DNA of 12,087 bases. It comes from DATKSS01 sp035533335. GTDB lineage: Bacteria; Chloroflexota; Dormibacteria; Dormibacterales; Dormibacteraceae. Of the stretch, positions 6,646 through 12,087 are shown piece after piece; the stretch's first letter is position 1, and every line of letters starts with the position of its first letter. Under the pieces are notes generated by a model that saw only the letters and a program-made list of their open reading frames with translations, did not search any database and was not told the DNA's origin. Location: the NCBI GenBank assembly GCA_035533335.1, contig DATLUC010000148.1:1-12087 (forward strand). The letters run 5' to 3'. Made by a program: the position numbers and the translations under genes.

Positions 6646-9432
6646 GTGAGCACGACACAGTTAGGGCGCTATCCGATCGAAGCCGAGCTCGGCCGAGGCG
6701 CGATGGGCGTGGTGTATCGCTCGACCCATCCCCGGCTCGAGATCCCCGTAGCGATCAAGGTGCTGGCGGAGCAGTACTCGAGCGACACGAGCTTCCGGCA
6801 GCGGTTTCACCGCGAGGCGGCGACCGTGGCCGGCCTCAACCACCCCGGCATCGTGCGCGTGTACGACTTCGACGAGGACGGGCCGGTCCTGTTCATCGTC
6901 ATGGAGTGGGTCGAAGGGCGTTCCATGCGGTCCTGGCTCGATGAGTACGGACGGTTCAGCGTCGATGTCTCCATCGACCTCATCCAGCAGCTCCTCTCGG
7001 CGGTCGGCGTGGCTCACGACTTCCAGATCGTGCACCGCGACCTCAAGCCGGACAACATCCTCATCTCGAACCGCGGAAAGACCAAGATCCTTGACTTCGG
7101 CATATCGAAGCTGATCGACGACAAGCACCGGCTCACGGCGACCGGCAGCATGGTCGGCACGCCCGCCTACATGGCGCCCGAGCAGGTGAAGGGTGAGCCC
7201 GTCGACGCGACCGCCGACATCTACTCGCTCGGGATGATCCTGTACGAGCTGCTGCACGGAGAGCCCCCATTCACCGGCGCTCTTCCGACCGTCCTGCACT
7301 CGCAGGTGTTCGACCGCCCCCGCGCATCGACCGCCATCCCCTCACCGATCATGGAGATCATCTGGAAAGCGACGGCCAAAGACCGCAGCCAGCGCTTCCA
7401 GACCTGCGAGGAGTTCTCGGGCGCGTTCCACTACATGCCCAAGCCCGGCGTGGCGCAGCCCCCCGTGGAGGCGATCTCGAACGAGATGGCCGTCGAGGAC
7501 GAGGTGGAGCAGCCCCGGGCGCTTCCTCCGCGCACCGACGGGCACAAGCCCGCCGGGGTGTGCACGTACAGCGACTGCCAGGAGCGCCGCGGTTGGGCGT
7601 GCGCCTACAAGGACCTGACCGGGCGCGAATGCCAGAGCTGGTGGTGCCGGCGCCACATCCAGTTCATCGAGCGCGCCCCGTTCTGCCCGCGCCATGCCAG
7701 CGTCATCCGCGCGCTGGCACCCACTGCGAACACGATCTTCGAGATCAAGAATCGCCCCGCTGTCGACGACCGCGCGCTGCCCCTCGCCGCCCTCGTGGCG
7801 GAGGACATCGACAAGGACGTCACCGAGCTCGTTCGCCGTCGCTACCAGAACCGCAAGGACATCACCCTCGCGCGCGACCGCACGGTCAGGCAGACCTGGT
7901 CCGGCCGCAGCGAGGTGGCCTGGGAGCGCAGCTGGGCGGCGTTGAAGAGCCAGGGCTACCTGATCCGGATCGCGGTCCGAGTTGCCACCGACGAACCCGA
8001 CACGGTTCAACTGCTGATCGGCAACACCGTCGTGTTCAAGGAGGTCCCCGACTGGATCAGCCGCCGGCGCGAGGGCGAGCCGCCCGACCACGCCGACCGG
8101 GCCCGGTTTGGCAAGAAGCTGTTCACCGCGATCCTCGAGCACGTAGACGAGCCGCAACCGCTTCCGTCGGCGGTCCCGACCGCCAGCCACGAGATAGAGC
8201 CTCCTCCTCCGCCCGTGATCAACCGGACCCTGATCGAAGGGATGATCCTCAGGCTCGCCGCCGCGACGACGCGGATCACGGGTTTCGAGGTGGCGGAGCA
8301 GCTTGCCCTGCCTTTTGGCGCCGTGGAGCCGATCCTCAAGTCGCTGACCGGCGTCAACTTCCTGGATGCGCTTGGACTCGCCGCCGAGCAGGGTCCGTGG
8401 CTCGGGCGGCCCCTACCCGAGCGCATGGCGTACTCGCTGACCCGGCAGGGCCGCGCCCGCAGCGACCAGATCGCCGACGCGAGCACCCGGTACGCCGGGC
8501 CGGCGCCGGTTTCGATGCAGGAGTACAGGGCGGTGCTGGCCGAGGCCGCCAAACCGGGGACGCTCGACCTGGTGAAGGTCAACCTCGCGCTGGCCGGGAT
8601 CGAGCTCGCGCCAGGGGTGACGGAGGCGGTGCGGGCCGCGGTCAACTCACGCTCGTCGATCTTCATCTATGGAGCACCAGGCAACGGCAAGACCACCCTG
8701 GCGCGGCGCATCCCGGCGCTGCTCGGCGGCCCCATCGTCATCCCGGTCGCCCTCGACATCGGCGGCGGTGAGGTCATGACCGTGTTCGACGGCTCGATCC
8801 ACCACCTCGAGGCGCGGCAGCCGGTCGACCGGCGGTGGCGCCGTGTGGCGCGGCCCCTCGTACAGGTCGGCGGCGAGTTCCAGCTGGAGATGTTCGACCC
8901 GACCTGGGAGGACGGCAGCCGCACCTATGCGGCGCCGCTCCAGGTGAAGGCGAACGGCGGCGTGCTGCTGATCGACGACCTGGGCCGCCAGCGTGTCTCG
9001 CCCAAGCAGATCCTCGATCGCCTCCTCGTCCCGCTGGAGCAGGACACCGACTACATGAACCTGTCGTCCACCGGCCGGAAGGTCGAGATCCCGTTCCGCG
9101 CCCAGGTCGCGCTGTCGACCAACCTGAAGCCGGCGGAGCTGCTCGACGAGGCCTACCTGCGACGTCTTGCCTACAAGGTGTTCATGCCCGACCCGACCTG
9201 GGACATGTGGTGCCACATCTTCGAAAGGGAGCGCGACCGCCTCACGATCCCTCCCGACCCCAATGCCCTCGAGATGATCTCCGGCCTTTACAGCGGCCGG
9301 CCGCTGCGTGGGAACCATCCCCGTGATCTGCTCGAGCGCCTCGTCGATGTGTCGTCGGCTCGCGGTGTCCGGCCGCAGCTCACACCGGAGCTGGTCGAGG
9401 CTGCCTGGCACACGCTGTTCATCACCAGTTAG
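6646..9432 (+). CDS. Ser/Thr kinase - Cys/His cluster - winged helix - AAA+ ATPase fusion
   Basis: One uninterrupted 928-residue frame. Residues about 9-270 are a complete Hanks-type kinase: glycine loop LGRGAMGVVY (15-24), Lys38, HRDLKPDN (130-137, catalytic Asp132), DFG (150-152) and GTPAYMAPEQ (171-180). Residues 306-350 hold six Cys and two His (C306, C311, C319, C329, C334, H337, C347, H350), probably binding two Zn. Residues 351-520 are unassigned mixed alpha/beta. Residues about 525-620 look like winged-helix folds. Residues about 640-925 are an AAA+ module: Walker A GAPGNGKT (676-683), Walker B VLLIDD (773-778), sensor STN (824-826) and RR (839-840). The ATPase resembles MoxR-like 'ATPase with chaperone activity' proteins. 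No membrane helix is seen, unlike PknB, so it is cytoplasmic. The start is GTG with AAAAGG just ahead. Substrate and role are unknown. Confidence 0.88.
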   Translation: MSTTQLGRYPIEAELGRGAMGVVYRSTHPRLEIPVAIKVLAEQYSSDTSFRQRFHREAATVAGLNHPGIVRVYDFDEDGPVLFIVMEWVEGRSMRSWLDEYGRFSVDVSIDLIQQLLSAVGVAHDFQIVHRDLKPDNILISNRGKTKILDFGISKLIDDKHRLTATGSMVGTPAYMAPEQVKGEPVDATADIYSLGMILYELLHGEPPFTGALPTVLHSQVFDRPRASTAIPSPIMEIIWKATAKDRSQRFQTCEEFSGAFHYMPKPGVAQPPVEAISNEMAVEDEVEQPRALPPRTDGHKPAGVCTYSDCQERRGWACAYKDLTGRECQSWWCRRHIQFIERAPFCPRHASVIRALAPTANTIFEIKNRPAVDDRALPLAALVAEDIDKDVTELVRRRYQNRKDITLARDRTVRQTWSGRSEVAWERSWAALKSQGYLIRIAVRVATDEPDTVQLLIGNTVVFKEVPDWISRRREGEPPDHADRARFGKKLFTAILEHVDEPQPLPSAVPTASHEIEPPPPPVINRTLIEGMILRLAAATTRITGFEVAEQLALPFGAVEPILKSLTGVNFLDALGLAAEQGPWLGRPLPERMAYSLTRQGRARSDQIADASTRYAGPAPVSMQEYRAVLAEAAKPGTLDLVKVNLALAGIELAPGVTEAVRAAVNSRSSIFIYGAPGNGKTTLARRIPALLGGPIVIPVALDIGGGEVMTVFDGSIHHLEARQPVDRRWRRVARPLVQVGGEFQLEMFDPTWEDGSRTYAAPLQVKANGGVLLIDDLGRQRVSPKQILDRLLVPLEQDTDYMNLSSTGRKVEIPFRAQVALSTNLKPAELLDEAYLRRLAYKVFMPDPTWDMWCHIFERERDRLTIPPDPNALEMISGLYSGRPLRGNHPRDLLERLVDVSSARGVRPQLTPELVEAAWHTLFITS

Positions 9433-9464
9433 GGGGTTCGGCGGGAGGGCCGGCAGTCGCTCGG

Positions 9465-9470
9465 TATACT
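9465..9470 (+). promoter_or_regulatory. -10 element of tRNA-Leu(CAG)
   Basis: TATACT, 5 of 6 consensus bases, 17 bases before the tRNA 5' end. The sequence 16-18 bases upstream of it is G-rich and shows no -35 consensus. Confidence 0.5.
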
Positions 9471-9487
9471 TTGTCGTCGCCCCAAAA

Positions 9488-9573
9488 GCGGCGGTGGCGG
9501 AATGGCAGACGCGCTAGTTTCAGGAGCTAGTGTCCGCAAGGACGTGGAGGTTCAACTCCTCTCCGCCGCACCA
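9488..9573 (+). tRNA. tRNA-Leu (anticodon CAG), integration target
   Basis: An 86-nt class II tRNA with encoded CCA. Acceptor GCGGCGG pairs with CCGCCGC, discriminator A. The D-arm region is TGGCGGAATGGCAGACGC. The anticodon stem CTAGT/GCTAG encloses loop TTCAGGA with CAG at 34-36. The variable arm is TGTCCGCAAGGACG and the T-loop TTCAACT. The gene is whole. Its 3' half is repeated at 11946-12004, so the functional gene has been rebuilt at the left end of an integrated element. Confidence 0.97.
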
Positions 9574-9593
9574 TCGATGTGACCTCCGATCTC
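9515..9593 (+). repeat. Left attachment repeat (attL, within and beyond tRNA-Leu)
   Basis: This runs from the tRNA anticodon stem to 20 bases past CCA and matches 11946-12023. Within the tRNA part (9515-9573) there are two differences. Beyond CCA the match continues with two substitutions and one single-base gap. The crossover would lie at or near the anticodon loop, as for many tRNA-targeting integrases. Confidence 0.8.
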
Positions 9594-9605
9594 AAGCCGA
9601 GATCG
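9587..9605 (+). terminator. Hairpin after tRNA-Leu, at the attL edge
   Basis: A 7-bp perfect stem (9587-9593 with 9599-9605) encloses a 5-base loop, 13 bases past CCA, with no T tract. It could end the tRNA transcript or be part of the recombination site. Only its left arm is present at the right-hand repeat, so the right arm came with the element. Confidence 0.4.
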
Positions 9606-9727
9606 CAGGCACGGGGTTGGAATCGCGGCGGGACGGCGCTGGAACCGAGCCCGAAACTAGCGGGAAATTGCCGAGTTAATAGGCTTTAGTCCTTCCCTCC
9701 AGGCCACCAGCCTCGGAGGATGCGCAC

Positions 9728-10758
9728 ATGCAAGTCATCGACGGTGCACCAGCCAGGAGACATGGACCGGCCGCGCCCACGCCACTGATGGAGGCGTACG
9801 CGCACTTCCGTCTCGACCGCCAGGCGATCCCCTGCTCGAAAGCGACGATGCTGACCTACGAGTACACGCTCGGCGCGTTCCTGCGCTGGGTCGCGCGCGA
9901 GCACCCGGAGGTGCGCCGGTTCGAGGACCTGGACGTGGTGGTAGTCCGCCAGTACCGCGCGGAGATGGCGGAGCGGCAAGGCGTGCATGGAAAGACGCTG
10001 ACGCCGGAGACGCTGAGCGGCGCGGATCGTTCGATGCGCACGTTCTTCCGCTGGGCGGTCGGCGAAGGCTATCCAGTCGCCCCGCGAATCCTGCAGATGC
10101 CAAAGGTCAGGGTGCCATGGAAGGAGCCGACGCGGTTCCACATCAACCAGTTGCGGTCGATTCTCGGGGCGTGCAACCCGCAGCGCCCGCAGGAAGCGCT
10201 CGCGGTGCGGATCCTGGTGGGCGCTGGAGTGCGGCGAGCCGAGCTGAGCGGGATCGCCGTCCAGGGACCGGATGGCCTGCCTGACCTGATGCTCGACTCA
10301 TTCGATCGCGGAGTGGCGAGCTGCGCATCCGCGGAGACGCCGGAGCGAAGGGCCGACGAGCTCGTCGTGTGCCGATCGTCATGAAGCTGGGTGCGGAGAT
10401 CAAGCGCTATGTCGCGCGCTTCCGACCGGAGGTCGAGTACCTCGAGCTGCTCATCAACGAGAACGGCAGGCCATATCGCAATTGGGGCGTCGACGCGATG
10501 ATGGACCGGCTGCAGGAGGCGGTTGGATTCCGAATCCATGCCCACGGCTTTCGGCACACGTTCGCGACGGTGGCCACGCAGCTGGGCTGGAACTTCGAGC
10601 GCCTGCGATCAGCGATGGGCCACGAGGACTACATGACGCTGCACCGCTACGTGCGCTTGGCGATGGACCGAGACCTGGGCCGCCTCGAGGACTGGACCGA
10701 ATTCATCGCAGTCCCGCCTCATGTTGGCCTGTCTCGCGCGGTACCAATGGGACGGTGA
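9728..10758 (+). pseudogene. Tyrosine recombinase/integrase, interrupted by one frame break
   Basis: The gene lies in two frames. The first (9728-10384) gives the N-terminal SAM-like core-binding domain (PLMEAYAHFRL... and WAVGEGY near residue 119) and the catalytic-domain start with GAGVRRAEL, where Arg169 is the first catalytic Arg. The other frame carries LRIRGDAGAKGRRARRVPIV (from 10321; beta-hairpin Lys region), HAHGFRHTFAT (catalytic His and Arg) and MGHEDYMTLHRYV (His and the nucleophilic Tyr), ending at 10758. Joined, the product is about 340 residues with every catalytic motif present, so a single lost base (or two gained) near 10300-10320 is the only lesion. ATG 9728 has GGAGGA at 9715-9720. 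Enzymes of this family integrate DNA at tRNA 3' ends, matching the position next to tRNA-Leu. No slippery heptamer is visible, so programmed frameshifting is unlikely. Confidence 0.85.
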
Positions 10759-11133
10759 ACGCCTCATTCGGCGAGTTGCCGACGTTCGGAACGGAGATAC
10801 CGTGCGCCGCACGGAGGCGAGTCGAGTCCGCGTTACGTTATGGAAATTGCGGCCGACGCCGGCGAACAGCTGGTGTCGGCACGGCCTGCAGTAGCCTGGC
10901 ACGGAACGCGTAACACCGTGCCTTCCAGGGCGGCGACAGAGGGCTCTGGCTTCTGGACCCAGCTACTCGTCGAAGGTGAGTCGTCGCGTACGCCGCGAAC
11001 CCAACAAATGTCGTGGTGGGTAAGCGGGGCGCGGAGCTCCAGAGGGGCAAAGGCGGTCCGGATCCCCTAACAGAGGACCCCCAAAAACCAGAATCGAGAT
11101 CAGACGGCGCCATCAGGTTAGGGTCTATCCCGG
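10759..11133. other. Gene-free stretch inside the element
   Basis: I see no credible gene here; the open frames on both strands have no family character. The stretch holds a short hairpin 42 bases after the integrase stop (10800-10804 with 10810-10814) and a 7-bp stem with 11-base loop (10898-10904 with 10916-10922). Its arm GGCACGG also occurs directly repeated 20 bases earlier at 10878-10884. A third inverted pair is CCCTAAC (11065-11071) with GTTAGGG (11117-11123), ahead of hicA. These may be terminator or regulatory sites, or eroded coding sequence. Confidence 0.5.
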
Positions 11134-11362
11134 ATGCCTCGACTCCCCAGAATCACCGGCGATGAAGCACTGCGGGCACTCCGCAAGGCCGGCTGGCGCG
11201 AGGTTGCGAAGGCGCGGAAGCCATGTGATGCTCCATCACGAGAGCCGACCCGGGCGAGTCGTCATGCCCGTTCACGCCGGCACGATCCTCAAACCGAAGA
11301 CTCTTCTGTCGATCCTCGATCAAGCCGGAATCGACGCCGAGCAGCTCAGAGGTCTGCTGTAA
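11134..11362 (+). pseudogene. hicA: HicA-type mRNA interferase toxin, interrupted by one frame break
   Basis: HicA toxins are small double-stranded-RNA-binding-fold ribonucleases with one catalytic His. The first frame, from ATG 11134, gives PRITGDEALRALRKAGWREV, the usual N-terminal strand and helix. The next frame gives RRRGSHVMLHHESRPGRVV, holding the catalytic His of the GSHV motif, then PVHAGTILKPKTLLSIL and DQAGIDAEQLRGLL to the stop at 11362. The total is 229 bases, so one base is extra (or two missing) between about 11200 and 11215. Restored, the toxin would be about 75 residues and closely typical. An ATG at 11162 in the second frame could yield a 66-residue product that retains the His and C-terminal half but has an unrelated N-terminus, probably inactive. 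hicB follows 11 bases later. The palindrome ATCCcGGAT (11127-11135) overlaps the start. Confidence 0.8.
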
Positions 11363-11373
11363 TTAGAAGCCGA

Positions 11374-11598
11374 ATGCGCACCTACTCGATTGTTGTCGAC
11401 CCTGACTCTGAAGGGGGGTACACGGTAACCGTGCCGGCTCTTCCCGGATGCATCACGCAGGGCGAGACCATCGAGGAGTGCATCGCCCACGCTCAGGAGG
11501 CGATCGCACTGTACGTGGAAGACCTGGTGGCCTCTGGCGAGCCGATCCCTGAAGAGAAGGAGCATCCGCAGCTCCTCCAGGTCACTGTAGCCGCCTAG
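11374..11598 (+). CDS. hicB: HicB-type antitoxin
   Basis: The 74-residue protein has the HicB partial RNase H-like fold: RTYSIVVDPDSEGGYTVTVP, then ALPGCITQGETIEECIAHAQEAI and ALYVEDLVASGEPIPEE. All are strongly conserved in the HicB/UPF0150 family, which binds and blocks HicA. There is no separate DNA-binding domain at the C-terminus; it ends with a short strand, LLQVTVAA, typical of the short form. The frame is the same as the first part of hicA, so the ATG at 11374 lies inside a longer open frame running from 11134; this is not a true fusion. The Shine-Dalgarno is weak (TAGAAG). It appears intact although its toxin partner is broken, so it may be an orphan antitoxin. Confidence 0.9.
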   Translation: MRTYSIVVDPDSEGGYTVTVPALPGCITQGETIEECIAHAQEAIALYVEDLVASGEPIPEEKEHPQLLQVTVAA

Positions 11599-11602
11599 CG
11601 AC

Positions 11603-11803
11603 GTGGGGCATTTGGTCGCCGAGACCCTCCTTGTCCTGTGTTCGGGCATGGGTGTGCTGGGTGCGATTTATGCGGACAATCGTTGGAGCCGCGCTTTTGC
11701 CCGCGGCTTCTACTGGGACTGGGTGATTCCGCGATGGGAAGTGCGCGCGAGGTGCCTCGCATCTGCTGCGCTTACGGCCGGCGTCGCGTTTGTCTTTCGA
11801 TGA
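11603..11803 (+). CDS. Possible small membrane protein
   Basis: I do not recognise this frame. It would encode 66 residues from GTG 11603, four bases after the hicB stop. Residues 4-24 (LVAETLLVLCSGMGVLGAIYA) and 51-65 (CLASAALTAGVAFVF) are hydrophobic, with a basic and aromatic stretch between (WSRAFARGFYWDWV), so a two-helix membrane hairpin is plausible. No Shine-Dalgarno is evident beyond coupling to hicB, and the frame could be chance. The 142 bases from here to the right-hand tRNA repeat contain no gene. Confidence 0.35.
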   Translation: MGHLVAETLLVLCSGMGVLGAIYADNRWSRAFARGFYWDWVIPRWEVRARCLASAALTAGVAFVFR

Positions 11804-11863
11804 AACCGCTGTACCAAACTGCGTTGGTTCGATGCCGCCCGAGCGCGTGTTCAGCCTCACTAG

Positions 11864-11942
11864 CCTTCGTAAATAGGCTTGCACGCCGGGACGAGCTACT
11901 CCATGATGCAAAACCAATTCAATAACGGCCTGGTTACGAAGG
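11864..11942. repeat. 9-bp inverted repeat near the right end of the element
   Basis: CCTTCGTAA (11864-11872) is inverted exactly as TTACGAAGG (11934-11942), ending three bases before the right attachment repeat. The core GTTACGAAG recurs directly at 12057-12065 on the far side. These could be integrase arm-type or excision-factor sites; the outside copy argues for caution. Confidence 0.4.
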
Positions 11943-11945
11943 ACG

Positions 11946-12023
11946 TAGCTTCAGGAGCTAGTTTCCGCAAGGACGTGGAGGTTCAACTCCTCTCCGCCGC
12001 ACCAGCGATCTGCCTCCGATCTC
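11946..12023 (+). repeat. Right attachment repeat (attR), tRNA-Leu 3' fragment
   Basis: A 59-base copy of the tRNA-Leu(CAG) 3' half (anticodon stem to CCA at 12004), plus 19 further bases that resemble those after the real tRNA. The acceptor 5' strand and D-arm are missing, so it cannot form a tRNA. Differences from the intact tRNA are T to C at the anticodon stem edge (11949) and G to T in the variable arm (11962), consistent with drift after integration or with an imperfect attP. Bases 12024-12087 hold nothing that I can identify. Confidence 0.85.
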
Positions 12024-12087
12024 GGCGCGGCCCGCGATGACTCCCGCGTTCGCCTCGTTACGAAGTTGCGTGTGAGTTCGACCCACT

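Larger units (their letters stand above)
9515..12004 (+). mobile_element. Small tRNA-Leu-integrated element with HicAB cargo
   Basis: An intact tRNA-Leu(CAG) is followed by a tyrosine-recombinase gene reading away from it. A copy of the tRNA 3' half (from the anticodon stem to CCA) lies 2431 bp downstream. This is the canonical arrangement left by tyrosine-recombinase integration at a tRNA 3' end. Between the repeats are the broken integrase, a HicA/HicB module with broken hicA, a possible small membrane protein and about 370 bp with no gene. No replication, transfer, capsid or excisionase gene is visible, so it is either a minimal satellite-like element or a deletion remnant of a larger island. 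The frame breaks in both int and hicA favour a decaying remnant. Sequences left of 9515 and right of about 12024 are host chromosome by this reading. Confidence 0.8.

Noticed and set aside
7342..9411. Long minus-strand open frames opposite the kinase-ATPase gene
   Set aside because: They are GC-bias shadows: their translations are low-complexity (Ala, Arg, Gly, Val, Leu) without motifs, while the plus frame has complete domains.
10300..10384. Programmed -1 frameshift in the integrase
   Set aside because: No slippery heptamer and no clear downstream structure at the switch region; a simple indel is more likely.
11134..11598. A single 154-residue 'HicA-HicB fusion' frame
   Set aside because: Only its first 24 residues are HicA and its last 74 are HicB. 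The middle is out-of-frame hicA, whose real residues are read in the next frame. It is a frame break, not a fusion.
11946..12004. A second tRNA-Leu gene
   Set aside because: It lacks the 5' acceptor strand and D-arm, so it is only the 3' attachment fragment.
12040..12087. Possible tRNA T-arm at the window end
   Set aside because: A TTCGA sequence is present but the flanking bases do not form a 5-bp T stem, and the rest lies outside the window.
1..12087. CRISPR array or insertion sequence
   Set aside because: No regularly spaced direct repeats and no transposase motifs were seen; the only recombinase is the tyrosine integrase at the tRNA.

Overview
The window is chromosomal DNA from a high-GC bacterium. 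Many reading frames are open by chance, GTG and TTG starts occur, and the tRNAs are of bacterial type. The gene content (ECF sigma factor, DinB-like protein, PHP phosphoesterase, acyl-CoA synthetase, formamidase, Ser/Thr kinase) suggests a free-living, probably soil or sediment, member of Actinomycetota, Chloroflexota, Dormibacterota or a relative. I cannot place it more precisely from this sequence alone.

Layout. 1-1445: an ECF sigma factor (minus strand) divergent from a DinB-like gene, then a hairpin-rich convergent intergenic region. 1443-2268: a type II toxin-antitoxin operon (ribbon-helix-helix antitoxin, then PIN toxin) on the minus strand, with a -35/-10 pair and a near-perfect 19-bp palindrome over the start site. 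2285-2992: tRNA-Leu(GAG) and tRNA-Arg(TCG), both minus strand, flanking an unrecognised plus-strand ORF with hydrophobic segments. 3139-3861: a PHP-domain phosphoesterase, divergent from a two-gene operon (3912-6511) of an acyl-CoA synthetase and an acetamidase/formamidase-family amidase that share one base at stop and start. 6646-9432: a 928-residue multidomain protein joining a Ser/Thr protein kinase, a Cys/His cluster, a probable winged helix and a AAA+ ATPase. This is the most unusual single protein here.

9488-12023: tRNA-Leu(CAG) carries a small integrative element. A tyrosine recombinase gene begins about 150 bp after the tRNA. A 59-bp copy of the tRNA 3' half lies 2431 bp downstream and marks the far end. 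The element carries a HicA/HicB module and possibly a small membrane protein. Both the integrase and hicA contain a single reading-frame break, whereas hicB is intact. This suggests either a decaying element kept as a tRNA-bound antitoxin relic, or local sequence errors. Each of the two toxin-antitoxin modules in the window lies near a tRNA-Leu gene.

The leading candidates for something undescribed are the kinase/Cys-cluster/winged-helix/AAA+ fusion and the 2.4-kb tRNA-Leu element with HicAB cargo. Both claims rest on motifs and repeats read by eye; no database search was possible.
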